From CAVQJU01 sp963755195 (GTDB taxonomy: Bacteria > Acidobacteriota > Vicinamibacteria > Vicinamibacterales > CAVVIG01): DNA of 64,000 nt. Position numbers and translations under genes: made by a program. The DNA lies in NCBI GenBank assembly GCA_963755195.1, contig CAVWIZ010000008.1:434001-498000 (forward strand). The letters run 5' to 3'. Under the pieces are notes generated by a model. That model ran no database searches. It was not told where the DNA came from and worked only from the letters and a program-made list of their open reading frames with translations. Positions 28,475-37,300 of the stretch are shown here, in pieces. The stretch's first letter is position 1; each line of letters opens with the position of its first letter.

Positions 28475-29427
28475 TCAGGCGAAATCGATCATCACTTTGA
28501 GCGCGGCCGCACTCCTGTCCCGATACGTTTCGAACGCCTGCTGGACGTCGACCAGCGGGTAGCGATGCGTCACCAGGCTCGTCAGATTGAGGCGTCCATG
28601 ACGAATCGAGCGGTGGGCAATCTCCACGAACGGCCGCAAGTCGTCTGGAACGCTCATGTGGATCGTCAGGCTTTTTCTGAACGCGGCGTGCCAGGCCACA
28701 TCGTGCAGCCGTTCGGGCGGCACGCCGAAGTAGAGCAACCGGCCCCCGCCTCGGCACAGATCCACGCACAGGTTGAACGCCTGCTCCTGGTGCCCGACCG
28801 CCTCGACGACGAGGTCGGCCATGGCGCCGCCGGTCAGACGCCGCACGGCCTCGACCGCGTCAGCGCCTCGCGCGCAGACCGCATCGGTCGCCCCGAAGCC
28901 GCAGCTGCGCGCCACGCGATCGTCGAGGACGTCGATGCCGATGATTCGTCCAGCACCCGACCGTGACAGGCACAGATTGAACAACTGACCAATCGGCCCC
29001 TGCCCGACGACCGCCACCGTGGTCCCGACGAGACCCGGCAAGCGTGCTGAGCGCGGAGAGGACCGTGGCCATCGGCTGCGCGAGAACGGCTTCGTCGTTG
29101 TTGAGATCGTGGATCCAACCGCACCAGCCGGTCGTCGGCAATCGTCAGGTGCTCGAAGAGTCCGAGCAGGCCGAGGGGCATCGCCAGCACGCGGTCGCCG
29201 ACCTGGAAGGTTCGACTCCTGCTGTCGATCACGCGGCCGACGATCTCGTGCAACGAGAGGCCGGCCGGAAGCGGATACCGTTCCTGCGGTTCGCTGAAGT
29301 ACGGGATGTCAGATCCGCACAGGCACCCGGTTTCGATCGCGACGATCACTTCGCCGTCTGCCGGGGGGCGCCGGTCAACGTCAACCAGCTCGATGCGGCC
29401 GCGAGCGGTGATCTGGCCCGCCCTCAT
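28475..29427 (-). pseudogene. Zinc-dependent alcohol dehydrogenase (MDR family), frameshifted
   Basis: Starting at ATG 29427 the product has the GroES-like catalytic region (ETGCLCGSDIPYF with the zinc Cys, and a His in SLHEIVGRVI). After a broken stretch at about 29040-29130 it continues with the NAD(P)-binding core (TVAVVGQGPIGQ, GxGxxG) and the C-terminal part that completes the fold. Two frame changes are needed near 29050 and 29120, since the pieces lie in three frames. The four-cysteine structural zinc lobe is not obvious. It is probably a sorbitol/threonine dehydrogenase-like enzyme; substrate unknown. Confidence 0.75.
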
Positions 29428-29494
29428 TGTCCCGTGTGTGTAACGATCATTGGCAAAGGCAACCACGAAAACGCGAAGGCACGAACACCGGTCT

Positions 29495-30781
29495 TTACCG
29501 CGGCACGGCGGTGCGCTCACCGCCGCCGGAGCTCGCGCCCGAACCGCCGCCCGACGATCCAGACGAGCCGGACGATCCCGACGAACTGGACGAGCCCGAC
29601 GAGGCTGAGGATGAACTCGCACTCGGGCCGCTGACCGGGGTCGCCCCTGAATCGCCCCTCCCCGCGGTATACCCGTGGCCGTTCACTACGCGTCCGTGCG
29701 ACGTGGGTTCAGGCCGAACGATGATCACGGGCGGTCCTCCGTCGTACCATCCGCCGCCGTACCCGTAGAAATCGTTGTAGGGATAACCGTACGCAAATCC
29801 ATACGGCGAGCAGCCGTCCCACCCGTACAACGACAGGCCGGCCGTATAGGGACCGCAGTCCAGAAAGGTCCCCAGGCCAATCAGGTCCGAACCCCCGCCG
29901 CCACCGCCCCTGGGCGCGAGCGCTCCCACGGTGGACGGCGACGGCTTGATGGCAAACGCCAGCGGATACGACAGCGCCACGACCATGTCGATCACTCGCG
30001 CGTCCGCGCCGGCGTCGGCGAGCGCGACGAGACGCGCGGCGTCCACGGTGAACGCCTGTCGGCTCTCGGCGAGCCACGCCTGGACGACGGCGGCATGAAC
30101 ATGGCGGGAGGCGTCGATGATCTCGCGGTTGCCGATGGGCAGCGCGGCGCCCGCAAGCCTCGTGGCCGCGGAGGCCCGCGACCCGCGCTCGGCCGCCGAC
30201 GCGATGTCGGCCGGGAGCGTCTCCGGCGGCTCGCTCGTGTGGTGACGCAAGGCCCGGACGCCCATCGTGTCGCGCAGCGCGACACCCACGATATCGATCC
30301 AGTCACCGTTGGCCGAGGTCGCCATCATGCCGGTCGTGGCCCGCTTGAGGCCGCCGGGGCATTCGTATTCGGCTTTGAGATACACACGCCGCGCGTCGGA
30401 CGACCACTCGGCGCTCTCCCATCCGGCGCAACCGTCGCGCTCGCTCTTCCGGTGCTCGCCGTTGGCGTCGATGTGCTCGCGCGACACGATCCGGTTGGCG
30501 TTGAGCGTGTTGAGGGTGATGACGTCCACGGCGGAGACACCGTCGGCCGGCACGACGCACACCTGGCGCCCGTCCGGTTGAGAAAAGACGCCGGACCTCC
30601 CAAGGTACGGAGTCCAGCATCCCAGGAAGGGCTGCCAGCGCGCGTCGCCCTCCGGACTCTGCGGACCCTGTGGAGTCTGGCCGGCGGCCGACGCGGGCGC
30701 GGAGAGCGCCATGCACGCGGCGACCGCGATTGCCAACGCGAAGCGCGCTGAAGGATTCGACGAGTTGGATGTGGTCAACAT
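29495..30781 (-). CDS. Exported protein with Ser/Gly-rich C-terminus
   Basis: 428 residues. Signal peptide (FALAIAVAACMALSAPASA), a globular domain with several cysteines (LGCWTPY, DGCAGW, ECPGG), a Gly/Tyr-rich part (YGYPYNDFYGYGGGWYDGG) and a long low-complexity tail of Ser and Gly. No family recognised. ATG 30781 has AAGGAGC nine bases upstream and sits 14 bases after the stop of the outer-membrane protein gene, so the two are almost certainly one operon. The tail may be a flexible linker or surface-exposed region. Confidence 0.7.
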   Translation of the reverse strand: MLTTSNSSNPSARFALAIAVAACMALSAPASAAGQTPQGPQSPEGDARWQPFLGCWTPYLGRSGVFSQPDGRQVCVVPADGVSAVDVITLNTLNANRIVSREHIDANGEHRKSERDGCAGWESAEWSSDARRVYLKAEYECPGGLKRATTGMMATSANGDWIDIVGVALRDTMGVRALRHHTSEPPETLPADIASAAERGSRASAATRLAGAALPIGNREIIDASRHVHAAVVQAWLAESRQAFTVDAARLVALADAGADARVIDMVVALSYPLAFAIKPSPSTVGALAPRGGGGGGSDLIGLGTFLDCGPYTAGLSLYGWDGCSPYGFAYGYPYNDFYGYGGGWYDGGPPVIIVRPEPTSHGRVVNGHGYTAGRGDSGATPVSGPSASSSSASSGSSSSSGSSGSSGSSGGGSGASSGGGERTAVPR

Positions 30782-30795
30782 GAGGCGCGCTCCTT

Positions 30796-31545
30796 TCAGT
30801 ATCTGATCGAGAAACCGGCCGTCAACGCGAAGCCCGACAGATCGATGGGCTGGAAGTCCACGAAGTCCCGACTCAGTTGCGCTCGGGCCCACTGATATCT
30901 GCCCTCCACGGTGACCGCAAACCGCGGGTTCAGCGACACGTCGGTGCCGACGAACGTCTGCAGTGTTGGCGTCCAGCCCTCCGAAAGGAAGTGGTCGGGA
31001 AATACTTTGAAGTCCGTGAAATCAACGAAGTCGCCGCGCTGCTCGAACCGATACCACATTGCACCCCCGCCGGCGCCCACGTACGGCGCATAGCGCGAGG
31101 GAATCCACGCGAAGTGGCCCACCGAGCGGCCGGGATTGGCGAGATAGGCCTTGAGGCTTGCGGTCAGCGGCAGGCGGTCGAATCCCGTCGTCTGCTGGAT
31201 CTCCTGACGGTTGTTGTCCACGAAGTGGCGATAGTCCGACGGTGTGGTGGAGCGCGAGAAGGCGAAGCTGAACCTCAAGTCCAGACGAGGCGTGAGGCCG
31301 TAATCGACGTCGCTGGCGAACGTCATCGAACTGAAGTCGCCCTGGTTGAGCGTGAGTTCTTCGACCACCTGGGCGAAGACGTCGCTGCCTGCGATCGCTG
31401 AATCGAACCCGATGCGAAGAGAAACCTGCCCGGCGGGCGCTCGAAACAGGAATCCGTTGCCGGCGTCCTGAGCCTGGGCGGGGCCGGCCACCAACAAAAG
31501 GATGACACCAACAGCGCCGCGACCGAGGTCACGAGGCGACACCAT
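30796..31545 (-). CDS. Predicted outer-membrane beta-barrel protein (249 aa)
   Basis: Signal peptide (GAVGVILLLVAGPAQA) then a mature protein rich in alternating aromatic/aliphatic strands (LRIGFDSAI, LDLRFSFAFS, YVGAGGGAMWYRFEQ, RFAVTVEGRYQW). It ends in SGFALTAGFSIRY with the terminal aromatic residue typical of BAM-inserted barrels. No family name is certain; the fold is like OmpA/OmpW-type 8-12 stranded barrels. Encoded just upstream of the Ser/Gly-rich protein. Confidence 0.72.
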   Translation of the reverse strand: MVSPRDLGRGAVGVILLLVAGPAQAQDAGNGFLFRAPAGQVSLRIGFDSAIAGSDVFAQVVEELTLNQGDFSSMTFASDVDYGLTPRLDLRFSFAFSRSTTPSDYRHFVDNNRQEIQQTTGFDRLPLTASLKAYLANPGRSVGHFAWIPSRYAPYVGAGGGAMWYRFEQRGDFVDFTDFKVFPDHFLSEGWTPTLQTFVGTDVSLNPRFAVTVEGRYQWARAQLSRDFVDFQPIDLSGFALTAGFSIRY

Positions 31546-31650
31546 GAGACGGCCTCCGATCGCGCTGGCACCGGACATTGTAGCCGAGGCTCAGAATAGG
31601 GAGACAGCCCTTTTTCCGGCGTGTTAGCATCCAGCAATCGCGAACGCGAG

Positions 31651-31700
31651 GGCAGGTCGGGCGGGTCGGGCAGGTCGGGCAGGTCGGGCAGGTCGGGCGG
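31651..31700 (+). repeat. 9-bp tandem repeat in a 5' untranslated region
   Basis: Five consecutive 9-base units of the form GGCAGGTCG (the second is GGCGGGTCG), followed by a partial copy. The array ends about 20 bases before the AGGAG and ATG of the gene at 31721, so it lies in its leader. Confidence 0.85.
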
Positions 31701-31720
31701 GAAACGACAGGAGAGCTGAA

Positions 31721-32752
31721 ATGTTGCAGCGACTATTGACGGTGGCACTCGTATCGGTGGCGTCGATCGCGGTGGCCGGACAGGCCCCGCCAAAGGCGCC
31801 GGCCAAGTCGGCCGCGGCGACATCGACCGCCTCACCGAAGCCCTATGTCCCCCCGAAGACCCCGTGGGGCGACCCAGACTTGCAGGGGAACTACACCAAC
31901 AAGTACGAGCAGGGCACGCCGTTCGAGCGTCCGGCCGAATTCGAAGGAAAAACGCTTGCCGACATCCAGGGCAAAGAGCTCGCGGAGATCATTCAGAGAC
32001 GGCAGCAGCGCGCCATCGAGAACGCCCCGTTCCTCTCGGGCGATCCGACCGGCAGCATCGCCGGGCCGATGGAATTCCGCGACATCTATGAAGTGGCCAG
32101 AGCCAGCCGTCCGTGGTTCGTCACCGATCCGCCGGACGGAAAAATCCCGGCGGTGCTCCCCGAAGCGCGGCAGCGCATCGCGGCGCGCCGGCCGACCGGC
32201 AGCAGCTTCAGCAACGGCGTCTACGACAGCTACGAGAGCCTGAGCCTCTACGACCGCTGTATCACGCGCGGCTATCCGGGCTCGATGCTGCCGGCCATCT
32301 ACGGCGACTCGTATCAAATCGTCCAGGGCCCGGGGTTTGTCGGCATTCGCATCGAAATGATTCACGAGACGCGGATCATCCCGCTCGGGGGTCAGCCGCA
32401 CCCCGGCAAGGGCATCGAGCTCGACATGGGCGATCCCCGCGGCCACTGGGACGGCAACACGCTCGTCGTCGAAACGACGAACTTCCGCGACCGCACCATT
32501 TATCGGAACGGCAATCCCGCCACGTTCAAGCTCGTCGAGCGCTTCACGCCGACATCCAAGACGTCGCTCGAGTGGTCGGTGACCGTGGATGATCCGGCCA
32601 CGTGGACGCGGCCGTGGACGTTCTCGATGCCGCTGACCGTGAACGACGATGAGCCGCTCTACGAGTACGCGTGCCACGAAGGCAACTACGCGATGAAGAA
32701 CATCCTGACGGGATCGCGGACGGCTGACGCGGCCACGCACACCGCGAAGTAG
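31721..32752 (+). CDS. Secreted protein of unknown function, paralogue of 25936-26982
   Basis: 343 residues, exported (LLTVALVSVASIAVAG), with a Pro/Ala/Lys linker. It then has the family core shared with 25936-26982: GDPDLQGNYTNKYEQGTPFE, FRDIYEV, VTDPPDGKIPAV, GSMLPAIYGDSYQIVQGPG, MIHETRIIPLGG and VVETTNFRDRT. AGGAG lies 6-10 bases before ATG 31721. Nothing in the residues suggests an obvious catalytic site. It stands between an outer-membrane protein gene (divergent) and a toxin-antitoxin pair. Confidence 0.82.
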   Translation: MLQRLLTVALVSVASIAVAGQAPPKAPAKSAAATSTASPKPYVPPKTPWGDPDLQGNYTNKYEQGTPFERPAEFEGKTLADIQGKELAEIIQRRQQRAIENAPFLSGDPTGSIAGPMEFRDIYEVARASRPWFVTDPPDGKIPAVLPEARQRIAARRPTGSSFSNGVYDSYESLSLYDRCITRGYPGSMLPAIYGDSYQIVQGPGFVGIRIEMIHETRIIPLGGQPHPGKGIELDMGDPRGHWDGNTLVVETTNFRDRTIYRNGNPATFKLVERFTPTSKTSLEWSVTVDDPATWTRPWTFSMPLTVNDDEPLYEYACHEGNYAMKNILTGSRTADAATHTAK

Positions 32753-32817
32753 CGTGCCGCTGAACGCGAACGTGCCCCGCCGTCGTCGTGCGGCCAGCCT
32801 GGGTATGGTAGTATGGT

Positions 32818-33108
32818 ATGGGTATGACCAAGGTCACCTTTACGCTCGACGACGAGACCGTACGCAGCCTGCGCCGAACCGCCGAGCGCCTCGCGAAGCC
32901 CCAGAGCCAGGTCGTACGTGAAGCGGTGCACGACTACGCGGCCAGAGTCGGCCGTCTGAGCGAGGTCGAGCGGTTGCGTCTACTCCAGACGTTTGACGCC
33001 GTCGTGGGGGCCATCCCGCGACGCGCGGCACGGCAGGTCGATCGCGAACTGCGCGAGATTCGCGCTGCCCGTCGTCTCGGCGGCCGCCGACATCCCGAGG
33101 CCCGTTGA
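32818..33108 (+). CDS. Ribbon-helix-helix antitoxin (CopG-like)
   Basis: 96 residues. The N-terminus KVTFTLDDETVRSLRRTAER is a textbook ribbon-helix-helix strand and first helix, followed by SQVVREAVHDY, the second helix. The C-terminal half is Arg-rich and suited to wrapping the partner toxin. The dimer would bind operator DNA and repress its own operon. The start is ATG 32818 or 32824. The stop overlaps the toxin start by four bases (TTGA). Confidence 0.8.
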   Translation: MGMTKVTFTLDDETVRSLRRTAERLAKPQSQVVREAVHDYAARVGRLSEVERLRLLQTFDAVVGAIPRRAARQVDRELREIRAARRLGGRRHPEAR

Positions 33109-33482
33109 TTCACCTCGACACGTCGGTTCTGGTTGACGCCCTCACTGGACCCAGGCGTTCGGCGCCCGCCCTGCGCCGTCTCATCGAGCGCGGCGAACGC
33201 GTGCTGCTGTCGACGATCGTGCTGTACGAATGGCTCCGCGGACCGAGGCAGGCCGTCGAACTGGCCGCGCAGGAAGCATTGTTCCCCCGCGAAACGGCCG
33301 TGCCATTCGGCGCTGGCGAAGCCTCGATCGCCGCCGAGCTCTATCGCCAGGTGAAGCGTCCGCGAGGACGCGAGATCGACCTCGCCGTGGCGGCCTGCGC
33401 GATTGCGCACAATGCCGTGCTCTGGACGCTCAACATCGACGACTTCCGGGACATCGAGCGGCTGACGACTCACCAACCCTAA
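33105..33482 (+). CDS. PIN-domain toxin (VapC-like ribonuclease)
   Basis: 125 residues, the usual VapC length. The acidic PIN residues are visible: Asp5 in HLDTSVLVD, Glu near residue 42 in LYEWLRG, Asp near 93 in GREIDLAVAACAI and Asp near 112 in NIDDF. These bind Mg2+/Mn2+ for tRNA or rRNA cleavage. It starts with TTG inside the antitoxin stop, which fits coupled, lower-level translation of the toxin. Its end overlaps the convergent membrane protein gene by four bases. Confidence 0.85.
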   Translation: MIHLDTSVLVDALTGPRRSAPALRRLIERGERVLLSTIVLYEWLRGPRQAVELAAQEALFPRETAVPFGAGEASIAAELYRQVKRPRGREIDLAVAACAIAHNAVLWTLNIDDFRDIERLTTHQP

Positions 33483-34333
33483 GAGCGCGTTGCGCCCGAG
33501 GAGCGCGTCTCGTGCGGAGCTGACGGTGGCGGTCCAGAGGATCGGATGGCGCCGCTGAACCATGCCACGGCGACGATCGACAACAAGATCACGAACACGT
33601 ACACGGCCCAGAGAAGCATCGACTTCCACAGGGTCGCCAGGAACGATCCGCCGAAGACCCGTCGCAGACCGACGAAGTGGTACACGGAAATAATCAGCGG
33701 CCCGAGCCAGGTGAGCCCTCCGGCATTCCGTCCCAGCGAGACGAACCGCCCCACCAGGAGAATCAGCGACACCTCCAGCGTAAAGGCGAGAAACACGAAC
33801 GCATGGAAGTGAACGGAATAGTAGAGATGCGCCGCGTAGAACGGCCGCGCCTTGCGATAGAGCACCCAGGTCCCGAGAGCAAACACCGGCATCAGCGCGA
33901 ACATCACGCGCGGCAGTCCGTGGACCACTGCGCGGCCCGCCCGCAACGAGGCCGCCCTTTCGTATCGCGGGACCTCGGCCGGGTCGAGCGGCGCCTCTCC
34001 CGGGGAGGCCTTGTACGTGACCGTGACGAAGGTGAGCCGGGAGTCCGGCACGAAGGCCGCGAGCGCGAAGAAGATCACACTGCACGACAGGTACACGCGA
34101 AGCGGAGAGATATAGCGCACGCGCCGGCCGTCGAGGAACTCTTTCGTCAGCATCCCCGGCTTTGTCAGCAGCATCCGCAGCGTCTGGACGATCTTCCCAT
34201 CAACGTGCAGAAATTCGTGGAACGCCTCGTGGAAGAAGTCGTGCAGGCTGACATCGGGGCCAGAAGCTTTCTGGCCGCACGCCTGGCAGAAGGGCCCGCC
34301 GAGTGTCGCCCCGCAGTTGGCACACATATCCAC
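33479..34333 (-). CDS. Zinc-ribbon membrane protein (DUF3667-like)
   Basis: 284 residues. An N-terminal zinc ribbon (CANCG...FCQACG, residues 4-20) is followed by an amphipathic stretch rich in His and Phe (HDFFHEAFHEFLHVDG) and then five or six membrane helices. This is the DUF3667 layout, with no known function. The GTG start at 34333 has GGAG six bases upstream, which favours it over the ATG two codons later. The C-terminal Ser/Pro tail is short and low-complexity. Confidence 0.75.
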   Translation of the reverse strand: MDMCANCGATLGGPFCQACGQKASGPDVSLHDFFHEAFHEFLHVDGKIVQTLRMLLTKPGMLTKEFLDGRRVRYISPLRVYLSCSVIFFALAAFVPDSRLTFVTVTYKASPGEAPLDPAEVPRYERAASLRAGRAVVHGLPRVMFALMPVFALGTWVLYRKARPFYAAHLYYSVHFHAFVFLAFTLEVSLILLVGRFVSLGRNAGGLTWLGPLIISVYHFVGLRRVFGGSFLATLWKSMLLWAVYVFVILLSIVAVAWFSGAIRSSGPPPSAPHETRSSGATRS

Positions 34334-34410
34334 AGCCTTCTCCTTGCCCGCGCCATCTTACTTCCGGCTTCCGAAGAGGTGTAGACTCGCTCCGAAATTG
34401 GAGAACGACC

Positions 34411-35841
34411 ATGCCCAAACGTCGCGACTTCCTCAAATCGAGCGCCGCCGGACTCGTGACGGCCGCCATCTCGCCCGCCGCCATGGCTGACTCCGCGGCT
34501 GCCCAGACGGGCGCCCCCGGCGCGATTCGCACCGGCCGGAACCAGCGGATCCTGCTGAAGGGCGGCACGGTGCTCACCCTCGACCGCGCGATCGGCGACT
34601 TTGAAACCGCCGACGTGCTGATCGAAGGGAAGAAGATCGCCGCGGTTCAGCCGAATCTCAAGGCCGACGCCCAGGTGATCGACGCGTCACACATGATCGT
34701 CATGCCGGGCTTCGTCGATACGCACCATCACCAGTACGAGACGATTCTGCGGAGCATCCTCGCCGACGGCATTCTGACCGGCCCCAGAAGCTACGTCTCC
34801 GACATTCAGGGCATCTTCACGCCGGCCTATCGGCCCGAGGATGCCCAGATCTCCGAGCTCGTCGCTTCGTTGAGCCAGATCAACGCGGGCGTCACGACGG
34901 GCGTGGACACGTCGCAGGTGTCGCACACGCCCGAGCACACCGATGCCTGCATCAACGGCCTTGCTGCCGCGGGGCGCCGGACGCTCTTCGCCTACTCGCA
35001 GGGCGTCGGCGCCGGCGCGAAATATCCCCAGGACATCCGCCGGCTGCGCAGCCAGTTCTTCTCGAGCGACGATCAGATCCTCACGCTGGCGATGGGCGGA
35101 GGGCTCGACGCGAGGACCTGGGCGCTCGCCCGCGAGGTCGGCGCGCCGATCGTCAACCACGTGGTCGGGAATGCCGGTGTCCTCGAGGCGCTGGGCAAAG
35201 CCAAACTGATGGGCCCGGACAACGAGTACATCCACTGCACGCAATTGACAGACACGGCGTGGAAACTGATCGCCGACAGCGGCGGAAGGGTCTCGATCGC
35301 CACGGCCATCGAGATGCAGATGAGGCACGGCATGCCGCCGATTCAGCAGGCGATCGATCACGGCATCATGCCGAGCCTGAGCGTCGACGTCGAAACGAAC
35401 ATGGCCGCCGACATGTTCACGGTCATGCGGGCGACGTTCACGCTGCAGCGCGCGCTGCTCAACGAGCGCGTGCTGTCGGGCGAACAGAACCTGCCGCCGC
35501 TCCTCACGTGCCGTCAGGTTCTCGAGATGGCGACCATCCAGGGCGCACGCGACAGCCATCTCGACAGCAAGATCGGTACGCTCACGCCGGGCAAGGAAGC
35601 CGACATCATCATGCTGCGGATGGACGCCATCAACGTGATACCCGTCAACAACGCGGCCGGCGCCGTCGTGACCATGATGGACACGAGCAACGTCGATACG
35701 GTCTTCATCGCGGGAAAGCTGATGAAACGCGGGGGCCAGCTCGTCGGCGTCGATCTGCCCACGATTCGCCGGAGAGTCGAGGCGTCGCGCGACGCGGTCC
35801 TGACGCGAGCGGGACGTCCTCGAACTCGCCTCGGCGCGTGA
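34411..35841 (+). CDS. TAT-exported amidohydrolase (cytosine deaminase/TRZ-ATZ type)
   Basis: 476 residues. A twin-arginine signal RRDFLKSSAAG opens the protein, so it is probably folded in the cytoplasm with its metal and exported. Metal-binding residues of the amidohydrolase TIM barrel are visible: FVDTHHHQYE, a His in IVNHVVGNAG, a His in YIHCTQLTD and the Asp in SVDVETNM. The C-terminal TIGTLTPGKEADIIMLRMD motif is family-typical. Likely hydrolyses a C-N bond in a ring compound; the natural substrate is unknown. GGAG precedes ATG 34411. Confidence 0.88.
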   Translation: MPKRRDFLKSSAAGLVTAAISPAAMADSAAAQTGAPGAIRTGRNQRILLKGGTVLTLDRAIGDFETADVLIEGKKIAAVQPNLKADAQVIDASHMIVMPGFVDTHHHQYETILRSILADGILTGPRSYVSDIQGIFTPAYRPEDAQISELVASLSQINAGVTTGVDTSQVSHTPEHTDACINGLAAAGRRTLFAYSQGVGAGAKYPQDIRRLRSQFFSSDDQILTLAMGGGLDARTWALAREVGAPIVNHVVGNAGVLEALGKAKLMGPDNEYIHCTQLTDTAWKLIADSGGRVSIATAIEMQMRHGMPPIQQAIDHGIMPSLSVDVETNMAADMFTVMRATFTLQRALLNERVLSGEQNLPPLLTCRQVLEMATIQGARDSHLDSKIGTLTPGKEADIIMLRMDAINVIPVNNAAGAVVTMMDTSNVDTVFIAGKLMKRGGQLVGVDLPTIRRRVEASRDAVLTRAGRPRTRLGA

Positions 35842-35930
35842 AGAGTAATGGGCAGAAGAGGTCTAGCTGGCGCGCGTGGCGCCTTGATTTCCGAACATTC
35901 TGGCGCGACACTTCTCCCGCAGCGCCCGCG

Positions 35931-36206
35931 TTGGGCGCGAGCGAGGCCGGCGGTCCACTCAGTAAGAAGTTATCGTTCGAAGAGGCCTTGCCGGTATTTG
36001 CCGATCCGCTTGCCAACATTTTCGACGACCCGGATCATTCGCGAGACGAACGGAGAGAATTGATCATCGGGCACTCGGCCAACCAGCGGCTCTTGATTGT
36101 CAGCTTCACGGAACGGGGACCGAGGACGAGAATCATTGGCGCCAGGGAAGCGACGGCGCATGAGCGACGAAACTATGAGCAAAACACCGAGAAACGGACC
36201 ACGTAG
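35931..36206 (+). CDS. brnT: BrnT-like toxin (RNase), N-terminus atypical
   Basis: The 91-residue product contains the core of BrnT: LSFEEALPVFADPL, DDPDHSRDERRELIIGHS, RLLIVSFTERG and RIIGAREATAHERRNYE. BrnT is a type II ribonuclease toxin neutralised by BrnA. The usual first 15-20 residues (WD-x2-K-x3-N-x2-KH) are absent here: a Gly/Ala/Ser-rich stretch precedes LSFEEA, and the only start codon close by is TTG 35931, inside a GTTGGGC sequence. Alternative starts (GTG 35838) or a frameshift upstream cannot be excluded. It overlaps brnA by 47 bases, the normal order. Confidence 0.65.
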   Translation: MGASEAGGPLSKKLSFEEALPVFADPLANIFDDPDHSRDERRELIIGHSANQRLLIVSFTERGPRTRIIGAREATAHERRNYEQNTEKRTT

Positions 36207-36435
36207 TTCGAGCGACATCCGCAGTGAGTACCAGCTCGACTACTCGCGAGCCAAACCGAATCGGTTTGCATCCCGGATGACTCAGCCGGTCGTCGCCGTC
36301 GTTCTCGAATCGGACGTCGCGGCGGTATTCGATTCGTCCGCCAAAGTGAACGCGCAGCTACGGTCAGCCCTCTCCCGTCGCAAGCATCCCAAGCCGCCGC
36401 CGAGAGCGCGTGCTCATCGCCGAAAGGCGGGCTGA
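36160..36435 (+). CDS. brnA: BrnA-like antitoxin
   Basis: A 91-residue protein overlapping the BrnT gene. The C-terminal part reads VAVVLESDVAAVFDSSAKVNAQLRSAL, the pattern of BrnT-partner antitoxins that bind DNA via a ribbon-helix-helix and cover the toxin. Starts at 36160 or 36175 are both possible. Its stop codon TGA (36433-36435) lies inside the R'' core of an attC-like site, as in integron gene cassettes. Confidence 0.65.
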   Translation: MSDETMSKTPRNGPRSSSDIRSEYQLDYSRAKPNRFASRMTQPVVAVVLESDVAAVFDSSAKVNAQLRSALSRRKHPKPPPRARAHRRKAG

Positions 36436-36498
36436 CATGAACTGGAGCCGACGGTGCATGCGAGCATCCGTGCCGCGGCTCAGCTGCAGGCGTTGGGC
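36430..36498 (+). other. attC-like recombination site of an integron cassette
   Basis: A 69-base sequence with the organisation of an integron attC. It begins GGCTGAC (degenerate R'' core). An L'' arm follows, with GAGCCG-A-CGG at 36445-36454 pairing with CCGCGGCTC at 36473-36481 and leaving one extrahelical A. There is a short unpaired centre and a terminal GTTGGGC (36492-36498) matching the conserved GTTRRRY core. Spacing and extrahelical base resemble aadA-type attC. The stop codon of the upstream antitoxin lies in R''. Length is in the normal 57-141 bp range. Confidence 0.7.
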
Positions 36499-36570
36499 TG
36501 ACAGCATGATGAGTCGAAGAGCTCAAGCGACAGGCTGTGCGAATACACAACTAGCAAGTAGAGAGATGTG

Positions 36571-37291
36571 ATGTCTAGGGCAACCTCTGGCGAGGTTGAC
36601 GCTACAGTCGGAGAATGGATGGAGCTCTACGATGAGCTTTTGGCGCAACAGGATGTGCCTCTGCATGAACGGCCGTTGCGGGCAGCGATTCTGTTCGCTA
36701 GGCACGCCGTTGTGCGGGTCCATTGCCAGGGCGTCGATGAAGTCGTTGGGGAGCAGGTGACTCTCGCCGACCTAATTGAGAAGCCTTGGTTCGGCAAGCT
36801 GGTACGGATGGCTGAAGCTTGGGTACAGCAGGACAGTCGGCCCTGCTGCGATACAACCACCCCAATCAATGGCGTCCGGGGCTATCTTGCATCGTGGCGC
36901 AATCCAGATGCTGCAAATCCCGCTATCGACTACTCAGGAGGCCGAAGTGGCCCACCAGCGGTGGATCGCTCTTCCGGATCATGTGGAGGATAACGAGGAT
37001 GTTCTAAGTTGGGTTAAGCCCAGCCTTGACCGGGGCAAGATTCAGCCAGGTGAACTGGCGGCTCTCGCGGAGCAAGCACGGCGGATAGCACACTCGATTA
37101 GGTTCATCGCGTCTCGAGCGAGGAATGCATCGCGGGGATCGGACGAACTATCTGGTTTGTTGGCAGGCGCTGTCAGGAATCTCCAGAGCTTTACGCACCT
37201 CGCTGTCCTAGGCGAACGGCAGGAGCGCCAGAAAGCGTGGTGGGAACTCCAAATGGCAAACGAAAGCTTTCTCAAAGCATTCTGCCTGTAG
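36571..37291 (+). CDS. Unknown cassette protein, probably frameshifted
   Basis: The first part (36571-36850) encodes a soluble helical protein starting MSRATSGEVDATVG. After about 36830 the sense seems to pass through a second frame (QSALLRYNHPNQWRPG) and then a third (QIPLSTTQEAEVAHQRW) that stops at 37291. If the frame changes are indels, one protein of about 240 residues results. Otherwise there are two short genes (36571-36993 and one ending at 37291). No family recognised. Lower GC and different codon use than the surroundings suggest foreign origin. Confidence 0.4.
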
Positions 37292-37300
37292 AAGGGGAGG

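Noticed and set aside
35890..35936. A third attC-like site before BrnT (TCCGAAC ... GTTGGGC, with GGCGC/GCGCC arms)
   Set aside because: Only 47 bases long and with weak cores; too short for attC, though the GTTGGGC end is suggestive.
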